A stretch of 64,000 nucleotides of DNA from the NCBI RefSeq assembly GCF_030704535.1, contig NC_081807.1, forward strand, positions 9,450,001 through 9,514,000, given 5' to 3'. The stretch comes from Vitis vinifera (Eukaryota > Streptophyta > Magnoliopsida > Vitales > Vitaceae). How positions within the stretch are numbered: the first letter of the stretch is position 1; each line of letters begins with the position of its first letter. Both the position numbers and the translations under genes were made by a program. The notes beneath the pieces were generated by a model that did no database searches, was not told where the DNA came from, and saw only the letters and a list, made by a program, of their open reading frames with translations. Shown one piece after another: positions 53,938 to 64,000 of this stretch.

Positions 53938-55339
53938 ATGCAAACCTCCATCGACTCCCTGCTCAGATCATCATTTCATCTATTCTGTTCCAACCATCCC
54001 CTTCCCCAACTACTCCTCCAAATGAAGTGCCTAGTTTACCCGATCTCAATGAGGGGTGGTAAAAAAAAAGTTGGTTTATAATGGGATCTACAATAACATA
54101 TCAAATTACCAAAATAATTAGGACATGACATAAAAATATGGTTAAAGGGGGAGGTATAGACAATTAAGAATGTAAATGATATCACCTCAATAATGTGATG
54201 CTTGAGTTCAAGAGTGCTTGGCTATGATCAGGTGTGTTGAAATATTAATTTTTTTAGAAGTTTAAACTTACAAAATTTAGGTTTACAATCTATATCATAT
54301 CCTTTAACAAAGTAAATACCCTTAAAGTCATTTAACTAATGCTAAGTAAACCCTTGACATCATGTTAAGTAATTATGGGAAGAAGTAAATGATAGTATAT
54401 GTCATAGTCAAAAGGACAAATTTATATTTTCTTAAGTAACAACGTATCACTACTTGATTGAATTCTATGTCTTGGTTAGGAAAGTAAGAGTGGGATATGT
54501 ACATGCCCCCAACTATTCTCCTTGTGATAAGACAGTTAAGAATAATAAAATAAAATAAAAAATGTGCCAATCCCCAAACTAAAATGTGCTAAAACAAGGG
54601 TCCTTTAGAAGTTGGGCCCAACTATGATTTATAAAAATTACTTCAACTTTTCTTTCCTTTTTTTTTCTTTTCAAAAATGTAAGTGAAGGACAATTGTGGG
54701 TAGGTTGGACCCATTAAGGGGATTTCTATTAAAGTCTATAATTGAGTTGGTTCCAACTACAAACCTACAACCATACTGCAATCATCCACAGCATTTGCAG
54801 CACTGGCCTCTACCCAATTGGCAAGCTAGGCTTTTTGACTTCATTTTAAACCATTAAAAATCCTTTTTTCTTCCACTTCTACGTAAAATGATATTTTACT
54901 AAACTAATCTATTTCACTCAATTATGTTAGCTTTCTTCACTCTGTTTAACAAGCAATCATGTACCCTAAGAAAAATGAACCAAAAAAAAAAAAAGAAAGA
55001 AAGGAAGAAAAGAAAGAGACTTGTTGACTTGAGAGCATAACTTAAAAACCACTAATATTGGCTCTCTTAACTCTGTTTTGATTTGGGAATGTTTGGCCAT
55101 TTTGCAGAAAATGACATTTTCTTTATGAGTTTTTAACCATATGTTTTCAAAAAGTGCTTAAGGCTGCCTAACTTGTCTCTTGATAACAAATTATCCTCCT
55201 AATTAAAATTAATTTTCAAATATTTATGCATTAGAATTCTACGTTATACCTTAAAAAATATCATAATATTTGTTATAAAATTAACCCGACTTATTACATA
55301 TTAAGACATTATAGGCAATTTACATCTTGTAAGACTTTA
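53938..55339. other. Intergenic, no gene seen
   Basis: Mostly A+T-rich with a purine-rich run at 54978-55020. Frames are short and unrecognised. Confidence 0.4.
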
Positions 55340-55882
55340 GGCTATGTTTGGTTCTTGAAAAAATTGAAGGAAAATGTGTGGGAAAGAAAATTATAGAAAG
55401 AAAAAGTGGATGGAAAAAAAAAGTAAAAAAATGAAGGAAGATAAAAATAGATTTAAAGTTAATAAATTATTTTTATATAGTATTTTAAATTCATTTTATT
55501 TATTTTCACTTTTTCATATAAAGATTAAATAATTTAAAAAAATATAAATTTTTAATTAATTTTAATTGTATTTTTTTTATAAGACAATCAAATATGAAAA
55601 AAATCATTTTCTTTAATTTTTTTTAGATTATGTTGGATTTTTAAATATATTAAGGAAAAATATCAAGACAAGAAAATAAAGAAAAAAATAAAAAGAAAGA
55701 AAAAGCAAAAAAAAAAAAAATTAAAATTAATAGATTATTTTTATATACAATTCCAAACATATTTAATATATTTTAATTTTTTCAATTTTTAAGTATATTT
55801 TATATTAAAATGAAATATAAGAAAATAATCTTTCCTAACTTTCTTCTATTCATTTTTCTCCGAAACCAGACAGGACATAACC
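55340..55882. mobile_element. Composite (two-unit) Tourist-like MITE
   Basis: The left end ggctatgtttggttcttgaa belongs to the 44550-44875 family, and the right end ...gacaggacataacc is its complement-type end. Halfway (about 55620) a second end-like text (tttagattatgttgg) appears, and the second half repeats features of the first. Flanks are tta and tca, one mismatch from a 3-bp TSD. It looks like two copies fused or one inserted into another. Confidence 0.6.
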
Positions 55883-56345
55883 TCAATAAATCACCGTCCA
55901 GCTGTGACATTTTTTGGGGATGCGCCCGAAACCTTGAATTTCCACAGATGGTTGGTTCCAAAAGTCTAGCTAACATCCATAAACAACGAAAATGAGTTGT
56001 TCATTTTGTCATCATAACAACGACCCACTCAGATATTAATTCTATATATAATTTTATCTTAATATTTTATGCTTCATAGTCAAACAAGCTTCGATGTATC
56101 TGTAACCCATTTCACATAAGCAACCCGTGAATGAGATATCACGCAGAATCATTATTTACATACTTAATTCTAGATGGACAACAACCCTAAATGTTGAAGA
56201 AGCTGCAGAAGGTCTGAGCTGAAGCCATTGTTGAAAGTTAAGTAAGAAACACATCTTATGTTCATATATGTGTTCTTGGGAATTTTTCTTATGTTTAATT
56301 GTTTTCAACTGCTTGATTTCCAGGGTTTTTGGATAGATTTGTTTG

Positions 56346-57766
56346 ATGGAGATCTCACCTCTGAGAGGATTATCTGAAGTGGTAAGAAGCCATATTCTGC
56401 AGTTTTGGAATGATTCTTGTTTTAAGTTTTCTGATAATTAATCATATGGGATGATGAACCTTGTAGGGAATGGAGGATCCGACTTTTATTCATCCATGGC
56501 AGACGAACTTTCTTGAGGAGCTCACTGTACTGCCAATGGAAGCTGCATTTGGAGAGCATCTGTATCAGGCTTTCAGTCATCACCAGTCCTTCAACCTCAA
56601 GCCTTCAATGGAGATCAATTCCCATGTTGGTTTGGATAGGCCTCTGAAACTACTCAAACCCAATAGCTGGAACCCCTCCAATACTAATGATATGGATATG
56701 CCACACCCACTTGTTCCTTCTTCTCCCAATGTTTTCTCCTTTGTCAATTCCAACTACACGAATCAAGTACCTGTTGTGAAGCCTAAGGAGGAGGCAGTGT
56801 CTTCCAAAAGCAGTGCCACTTTCCCTTCTGATGGTTTGGTCTCTCAAGGCTTGTTTGAGAACCAAAACTATGTGTTTAAAGCCAGCCAAGGAGCTAAAAG
56901 AATCAGCACCACCACTGCTAGGCATTCTCAGACTCAAGATCATATAATAGCAGAAAGGAAGCGTCGAGAGAAGCTCAGTCAGCGCTTCATAGCTTTATCA
57001 GCCATTGTTCCTGGCCTAAAGAAGGTAGCAAATTCTGTCCAATTGAATACCCTTCTCTGGTGTTTTGCTTTTGAGTCAAGAACCATATTCTTTATGTCAA
57101 AGTATTGGCTTAATCTTCAATGGTGTCTAAATAATCTTGAAATATGAACAACTAGATGGATAAGGCTTCTGTTCTTGGGGATGCTATCAAGTACTTGAAA
57201 CAACTGCAGGAGCGAGTTAAGACACTGGAGGAGCAAACAAGGAAGAAAACAACGGAATCCGTGGTCTTCGTGAAGAAATCCCAAGTCTTTCTTGATGGAG
57301 ATAACTCTTCCTCTGACGAGGATTTCTCCGGCAGCCCCTTAGACGAGCCACTACCAGAAATTGAAGCGAGGTTCTCAGACAAAAGTGTCCTTATCCGAAT
57401 CCACTGTGAGAAAAGGAAAGGAGTTGTGGAGAAACTAGTAGCTGAAGTTGAGGGCCTCCATCTCACAGTCATCAATAGCAGTGTCATGACATTTGGGAAC
57501 TCAGCTCTGGATGTCACCATTATCGCTGAGGTACTGAATCTCTACTTCCTTCTATGATCTGAACTCTGAAACTTCAAATATATAAGGGAGTCCAGAAAAA
57601 TTCACTATATGCTCGTGAACTTATAAACCAGAAAGATTTTCTTGGAAGACCCATAAATTTTTTTGATGCAAACCCAATAACCCATGTCAAAATTTTGCAG
57701 ATGGAAGTGGAATTCAGCATGACAGTGAAGGACCTTGTGAAGAAACTACATGCAGGGCTCAAATAG
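56346..57766 (+). CDS. bHLH transcription factor, group IVa (bHLH18/19/20/25-like)
   Basis: Four exons, 56346-56381, 56467-57024, 57156-57530 and 57701-57766, splice at GT-AG sites to 344 aa. The basic region at about residue 170 reads HIIAERKRRE, with the His-Glu-Arg triad that binds E-box/G-box DNA. Helix-loop-helix follows (LSQRFIALSAIVPGLKK, then MDKASVLGDAIKYLKQLQERV), with the intron in the loop as usual in this group. The C-terminal 85 residues (EIEARFSDKSVLIRI to the end) look like the ACT-like dimerisation domain of plant bHLHs. Relatives regulate ER-body formation (NAI1), iron deficiency or wound and jasmonate responses. Which applies here cannot be judged. The N-terminus starts at the first ATG of a short exon; ATG 56470 in exon 2 is a possible second start. 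An upstream 5' UTR intron ending at about 56323 is likely. Confidence 0.93.
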
Positions 57767-58944
57767 TTCATATGAAAAAAGAAGCTCATATCTCATACAT
57801 TTTAGAGTCAGTCTAGGAATAATCCCTTTTTAGAGTCAGTCTGAAATCTCAAGTATTTCAATCTTTTCATTGAAACAAGGCCTGCGGTGCTCCACCATTT
57901 AAGACCACCATGCATATACCTTAAAAAGTTTGTTTGCTGTGAGGTTCATTAAATTTTTTTTTTTCAGGAGGGTTTTTGAGGAGAATCTGTTTTTTGCATG
58001 GCTGGATTAATTATGGCCATGTTGAATCAATCACCCAACTGTTGAAAAGGATTATTAATGATCTCATGGCTTGTATAGGCTTAGTTCTGTCTTTTTGTGG
58101 GAGGTTGATTTATATGTAGTTGTTCAACCAACCTTTGTTGTGTCCCCTAATTTCCAAGTCTTTCCTGGAGTGGTTTTTTTTTTTCTGAGGTGGATAGACA
58201 ATAAGGGCCTTTGTTTTTAGTGTGTTTTAGAGGCATCTTTTGAGGGTTTTCTCTTGAGCTGTGGCCTCTTTTTCCAGTGTAATGTCACTTATGTTTGAAT
58301 CACAATAATGGAATATTAAGAATAATTTTAAGGAAATAATAAACATGTTTTTGTTTTTATTTTATTTTTTTATCCTGTATGTGCTTCTTCTTATTTCTTG
58401 CCCCTCTAATTCAATTTCATGGCATGTCATGTAATTTTTCTTCTGATGTGAAGTTGAGTTAAAAATTTTAAATTATGTGAGCAAGATATTAGACTCTTTT
58501 TATTTAAAAGAAGGATATTAGTATTCATTCAGATATAATTCTTCATTTTTATTTTTAAAATTAAATTTTTTACATAAAATTAGAATATCATGTACAAAAG
58601 TATAAAATGATAGTATCTCTTTAAAAATCACATTTAGAAAAATAAATTTATTTTGTTATCATTACTTTTTCAATCTAAGAATGTGAATTCTTGTTTCTTA
58701 TATAAAAATTATTACTATTATTTTATTTTAAAAATAAAAATAGGAAGTGTGTCAAAACATATCCTTAACATCCTTATTTTGAATTATTTAATAAAATTTG
58801 GCCAGGTAGAAACATGTTATAAAACATAATTTTTTATTTTTTATTCATAATTTTAATTAAAACAACAATTAAAAAATTGTAACGAAAACATATCCCAAAT
58901 TAGTAATCTATTGGAGGTGTAAGAATGTCGGTCTTAAGCTTAAA
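57767..58944. other. 3' UTR of bHLH gene and A+T-rich flank
   Basis: The first 500 bp look like a transcribed 3' UTR (mixed composition, T-rich tracts, ggaatattaagaataa near 58310). Beyond 58350 there is only A+T-rich sequence with no gene. Confidence 0.4.
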
Positions 58945-59392
58945 TAGGGATGATAATGAGATGAGTTTTTTCGGATACCTACCTCACCCAACCCTATTGA
59001 AATTTAAATAAATAGGTTTGGATATTGTCTTATCCCTCCCCGCCCTACCTTGAATATATGTAAAATTTAATTTCAAAAAATAATTTAATTTAATTTTTAT
59101 TTTCCTATTTTTAATATAATAATAATAAGAAAATACTTTTAAAATAAGTTATAAAAAATATAATATTTTAATTATTTATAAAATATATTTATTTGAATGT
59201 AATTAAGATAATTTTTAAAAAATTAAAAATTTTCCAAAAAGAAAGTTAAATCGAGCAAGGCAAGGTTGGTATGGGAATTTCTCCCCGTCCCATTTAATTT
59301 TTTAATGAAATGGAAAAGAGAAATATTTTGAATAAACAGGATGAGGTTGGGATGAGACTGACCTGTCCTAAACCCACTTCGTTATCATTCAT
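58945..59392. mobile_element. Non-autonomous hAT element, copy 2
   Basis: It begins tagggatgataatgag and ends gttatcattcat, and its interior (aatttaatttttattttcct, aatatttta-attatttataa) follows the order of the 28246-28756 copy. Flanks agcttaaa (58937-58944) and aactcaaa (59393-59400) agree at 6 of 8 bases, both differences being transitions. It is older and shorter (448 bp) than copy 1. Confidence 0.75.
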
Positions 59393-60362
59393 AACTCAAA
59401 GATGAATTACCCAAATAATGATAGTCAAATATCATATAAGATTGGACCCATCCTCATCGAATATTAATATTAGTTTGTATTCAAATGAATGAGATAGTCA
59501 AAACTTGATTTAAAAATTGATATTACAACAAAAAAGGTTCAAATTACGAGGGCATCACAATTTAAAAGAAAACTCGTCAATCAACATCAACAAATTTCTT
59601 TTCCTAACTTCCTATTAACGTTTCAACAAACTACAGGGCCATTCAAATAAATAAATAAATAAAGTAGTTGTTGCGTTTGTAGAGATTATCCTATAAGTCC
59701 CACATGTGATTAATTTAAGATAACATGTTAAATTTGACATAACCTTAGTCCCCACCAAAGATTGTGATCTTTGTATGACTATTTAAAAATCTCTCACATA
59801 GTAGAGATAAGACAATAGCGAATCAATCGTATACTTAATTATAAGTCATTTAGATTCTTTCTCAAAGACAAAAAGCCAAGAACAAAATCAAATGAAGATC
59901 ATAGAGTTGAAAAACATATATTTGTTTTTAGCAAGATAAGGAGAAATATATTCCATATCTAAGTATGGTAACAATTGGCCTATTATTTTAATTTAATCTC
60001 AATTAAATGACTTCCTTCACCAACTCTTTGAGTATACTTGAACTACCTTGGGGATTAAAATAAAAGGTTAGTACTTGGACAATTTAGGGAATTTCCCTCA
60101 AATCTATGGTTGGGCTGCACTAATCCACCTAAATTGCAATCTTAGGTTTGCTTGAAAAGAAGGGTGTCTTAAAAGAAGGATATTTGAGTGGTTAGAGAGC
60201 GATAATTTGATATCATGTTCAAAAGCATCCACTTGCATTTGGTTTGGAAAATGTTTTTTATTTTCTGAAAGTTGTTTTTATTTTTTATTTTTTGAAAATA
60301 GGTTTTATTAAAATCTTATTTATTTTTTAATTTTTACTTATATAATAGGTGTATGTAAACAC

Positions 60363-60394
<32 letters not shown>

Positions 60395-60480
60395 TTGTGG
60401 TCCTAAAAAATATTCATACAATTAAAGATGTAAAACTCTCAAAATGAATACCATGTTGTAAATGCTTAATAAATAATGGT
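59393..60480. other. Intergenic, no gene seen
   Basis: Positions 59670-59860 carry phrases such as ataagtcccacatgtgatt and ctctcacatagtagagataa that resemble a dispersed repeat. A (TA)n microsatellite lies at 60365-60389. No frame is recognised. Confidence 0.35.
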
Positions 60481-60724
60481 GAGGTGAATGACCATCCAAT
60501 GTATTATTAAGGGAATAAAAGCTTTCATTTACTCATCTTTAAAATGCGTATTAAATGAAAGCAATTTTGTAAGCCTATAAAAGACCGTTTGGAATGAAAA
60601 AGAATCCATCATGAGCAAGAAAGCTTTCCTTAAGCTCTTTATCTTGTTTTCTCATTCTATCCTCTTAATTGTCTATTGTCTTTTATAACTTATATTTTGT
60701 TAGTTTGTTTTACGTTTTATAACA
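60480..60724 (+). repeat. Probable 5' LTR end of the decayed Copia element
   Basis: A TATA-like cctataaaag at 60575-60584 and a T-rich U5-like tail ending ttttataacacattatcaac resemble the LTR and primer-binding-site junction of a Copia family. About 1.3 kb downstream lies the matching gag remnant. The left edge is not defined. Confidence 0.4.
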
Positions 60725-60883
60725 CATTATCAACACAAGTTGCTCTAAAGGTAATTCTTGTATCTTAAACTTAAGGTTGTTTATATAGAATAAATCTTAC
60801 ATATTTATCTATTGATTTTGTTCTTTTAAATTATGTTATATATTGTCAGAAGTTAGGAGCAAATTATTTGGTTTTGATTATAA

Positions 60884-61972
60884 TAAAAAGTTATATTAAT
60901 GTTATCAATTTATGGCGAAATATCCTGATATTTCGATGTATCGGTACATGTCGACATTTGCCACAGAAATATCGGAGGTCAACGCGGGTCAACGCTCCGC
61001 GTTGATTGAGTCAAACCAGCTAAAAATGTTCTAATGCCCAAAATCCCTCCATTTCGCTTCTCACAAGACTTGAACCCCCGACCAAAAGGTTGGGGAAGAC
61101 ACTCAACGGCCATCCAGGCAACATTGCAATTTGTTTATAATCCGGCACCATACATATATATATTAAAAGTGTTCATATACACAAAATATTAAAACAATCC
61201 TTTAAATTACGAATTAATTATAATTATTTTATAAGTAAATAAAAAATTTTCATTTAATTAAGTAGCAATAAGTTTTTAATATCATTAATATATTATTAAT
61301 TAAATATTAAAAAATTATACGTTTATTATCATTTAATATAATTAAATTAAATATATCATAATTTTAATATTAAATATATTTTAAAATTAAACATATTATA
61401 ATCAAATATCACAATATTATTATTGAATAACATTTGATGTAATTTAATAATCAATGTGTATATATATATATATATATATATATGCATGACATGTTAGAAT
61501 TTTTAACCAATATAATCGAGGCTTATTGATTTGGGACCAATATTGTCTCCAACAGCAAGATGGGGTTCCTTCATCTATCAATCCCATTGAACCACATTGA
61601 TCCTCATTTTGGTATTAAAGGGACATTGCAATGTAATGTGTACAAATTATTGATATTTAATAAAATGAAGTATTTTATGTAACTTTATAATGAGAACAAT
61701 TACAAAATTAACATTTTTTATAAATCGGCATAATATAATTACATCTAATATCGTAAATTATATCATATGTATATCAATTTTTTCAATAAAACAACTTTAA
61801 AATGTCTATTTTACTTCTAATTATATTATTATGAAGTTTTCCTTGCATTTCCATGAGTTTTTAACAATTTTGAGTTTACAGATATTTTTTTCCAAAATAT
61901 CCGCCGATATATCTCCAATATATCCATAAAATCGAAGTATCGATATATCCGTGATTACCGATATTTTCCTTC
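60884..61972 (-). repeat. ATATCG-end repeat, copy 2 (1089 bp)
   Basis: It is flanked by an exact 10-bp duplication, ttgattataa (60874-60883 and 61973-61982). On the minus strand it starts gaaggaaaatatcggtaatc and runs in the same order as 11547-12547, including gttttattgaaaaa, aattagaagtaaaatag and the gcgttgac blocks near its end. It contains a (TA)n microsatellite (61458-61483) and about 150 bp (61488-61640) with no counterpart in copy 1. It sits between the LTR and gag of a decayed Copia element, so it inserted after that element. Confidence 0.7.
61040..61130 (-). other. tRNA-like segment inside the ATATCG repeat, copy 2
   Basis: Read on the minus strand: ttgcctggatggccgttgag (A-box-like), then ggtcgggggttcaagtcttg (good B-box). 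It lacks a foldable anticodon arm, so it is not a tRNA gene. The A-box to B-box spacing suits an internal Pol III promoter. Confidence 0.5.
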
Positions 61973-62030
61973 TTGATTATAACTTATTCTAATAATATTA
62001 TTTTGTCATATCTCTAAAGTTCTTTGACAA

Positions 62031-63330
62031 TGTCGAATCACACAAAACTCGAATTTGTTGTGCTTGACATTTTAGGAAAGAATTATCTATCTTGAATTCT
62101 TGATGCTAAAATACATCTTGATGCAATGAATCTTGAAGCTACAGGATCATGCAAAAACGTTAATTTTCTTTTGCCATTATCTCCATGAAGGTTTAAAAAA
62201 TGAGTATCTTATGGTAAAAGAAAATCGTGATTCTCCCAAAAGCTCGATATGACTAGATGCACTTGAAATTACAATATTTTAAAACTATTAGTGAATACAA
62301 CTTCACATTGTTCAAAATCAACTCTCAATTTAAGCTGTGTGGAGAATAAATCATAGAAGAAAACATGTTAGAAAAAACTTTTACTACATTTCGTGCCTCG
62401 AATGTGCTACTACAATAGTAGTATCGAGAATGTAGATTTACAAAATACTTTGAATTAATATCATGTGTCTTTGTTGTTGAACAAAATAATGAGCTTTTTG
62501 ATGAGAAATCATCAATCTCTTCCTTCTAGATTTGAACCATTCCCTAAAGTGAATGTAATATCGTCCCAAACTCATGGACTTGGATGAGAACCAAGACATG
62601 GACATAGTTGTGGTTGTGGAAGGAATTCCCAATATCACGGTTCTCATGGTAGTAATTCCTCAAATTCTCATAAAAAGAAAGCCTCATTGCACCACCAAAA
62701 GTGGAGTAATATTAAGGCAAAACAAGAAAATAGGAAGTGTATACAAGATAAACCTCCTAAGAACTATGAGAACAATTGTTATAGATATGGTATGAAAAGG
62801 CATTGGATGCGTACTTGTTGTACACCCAAACATTTGGTTGACCTTTATTAAGAATCAATGAAAGTAAAAGGAAAAAAGATAGATATGAACTTTACCGATG
62901 GTGATGGGTTAGAGCAAACATAATATGACATTAATTTCTTTGGAGGTCTAATTGAAAAAACTAACCATTTAATAAATGATGAAAATAATAACATTGACTA
63001 ATGTTACTTTATATCTTGTCATATCAATTAATATATCATTATGTCTTATATTAACATCTTGTTATTACATTTATTATATCATTGTTTACATTATGTTTTT
63101 TTTTTCTTTCTAAATATTAGTTATATCTAAAATCCATGTGTTATTAGGTCTAAATATGAATGAGGATGATTTATGTCTCACAGACTATGCAACCACACAC
63201 ATAATTCTTCAAAATAAAAGATACTTTCTTGAATTGACATTAATAAAAACTAATGTAAGTACCATATGGAAGGCTTCAAAAGAGCAAACATAATGTTACC
63301 AAATGGAACTAGATCTATAATTTTTATCAA
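62031..63330 (+). pseudogene. Decayed Copia gag-protease remnant
   Basis: The text from 62031 reads like a Copia gag start (MSNHTKLEFVVLDILGKNYL), with stops and frameshifts. A damaged zinc knuckle (NCYRYGMKRHWMRTC, first Cys pair altered) lies at about 62775, followed by TPKHLVDLYQESMK and NFTDGDGLEQT. At about 63165-63240 the protease start appears as DLCLTDYATTHIILQNKRYF, where the catalytic Asp-Ser/Thr-Gly is degraded. Integrase and later domains are absent. Confidence 0.75.
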
Positions 63331-64000
63331 GAAAAATAAATTAAATAAAAGTTTTAAGGTTAAACCACCCTACCACAAATCTAAAAATCCAACCATTGAA
63401 AACGAAATTTGACATTGTACGAACGTTCCCCTTATTGAGTAGAATGTTCCCCTAAAATTTCACATGAAACAAAGGTCGTTTAGCCATTAAAATGGTTGGT
63501 CGAAAGTGGACTACCGCAACACCTTACACACAATCAATAGAACCTCCTATTCTCCTCTTTGTAACTTTTCTTTCCTTTCCTTTCTTTTGTTTTCTCTTTC
63601 TTTTCTTTTTCTTTAAAAGCAACAACCAAAATGTGGTTGCACATGCAGCCACTTAAACCCATTTTTATTTTTATATTTTATTTTTTGTTTTTGTTTTTCA
63701 ATTCAATTCATTTTCTTAATTCATTTTCATTTATTTATTTTTTAACTTCACTTGACTAAAATTATCAAACACTAACAAAAATATTTTAATTTTCTATAAT
63801 TTATTATTATTGATTTTATATTATTTAATTTTTATTTAATCTTTTTTTTTTTTCATTTTTCGATAAATTTCGATTTCTATAATCCTAATAAATTTCCTAC
63901 TATAAAGTTGACATGACACAAAATTCAACTCACTTGGTTGACCAATAAAATCCTTCAAATTTCGTCAATTCAAAATTAATGTGTTCACAAATTGCTTTTT
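63331..64000. other. No gene seen
   Basis: A T- and C-rich stretch (63550-63620) and A+T-rich sequence continue to the window end without a recognisable feature. Confidence 0.4.

Noticed and set aside
57025..57155. bHLH protein ending in the intron after GLKKVANS
   Set aside because: The GT-AG intron 57025-57155 joins the two halves of the helix-loop-helix in frame, so the early stop is intronic.

Overview
This is a plant nuclear window, about two thirds A+T, with intron-rich protein genes set among many nested transposable elements. The protein sequences and repeat types suggest a woody eudicot, and grapevine (Vitis) is my best guess. That is recognition by eye, not a database match. Nothing here looks bacterial, plastid or mitochondrial.

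Five protein genes can be rebuilt exon by exon. (1) A proline iminopeptidase gene on the minus strand fills the first 18 kb; its last exon lies outside the window and one intron is 9.8 kb. (2) A HAIKU2/RLK7-type leucine-rich-repeat receptor kinase is on the minus strand (23673-26692, two exons, 975 aa). (3) A glyoxysomal NAD-malate dehydrogenase with a PTS2 signal is on the plus strand (35662-38140, nine exons, 356 aa). (4) Convergent with it is a secretory protein of the TIN1 (tunicamycin-induced 1) type (minus, 38983-41169, three exons, 424 aa), whose upstream region carries a 133-bp tandem duplication and three TGACGTGG motifs. (5) A group IVa-type bHLH transcription factor is on the plus strand (56346-57766, four exons, 344 aa). 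A complete tRNA-Val(AAC) gene sits at 41644-41717 on the minus strand.

Most of the remainder is mobile DNA. The 9.8-kb intron holds a LINE inserted in another LINE's ORF1, two tRNA-derived SINEs with target-site duplications (TSDs), a hAT-like element, and an inverted-repeat element at 9935-12682 carrying several later insertions. A 1450-bp solo LTR with a perfect 5-bp TSD lies at 31458-32907. A second copy of that LTR (49252-53937) is broken by a 5'-truncated Copia element with a nearly intact pol frame. Several Tourist-like and hAT-like miniature elements have clear TSDs. A decayed Copia gag/protease remnant fills 62031-63330.

The most interesting unexplained item is a roughly 1-kb repeat family, with copies at 11547-12547 and 60884-61972 in opposite orientation. 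It has ATATCG-rich ends, about 10-bp TSDs and a tRNA-like segment in the same relative place. I found no CRISPR array, operon or prokaryote-type defence system, and no clearly new multi-gene system. The genes are functionally unrelated neighbours, as expected in a plant chromosome.
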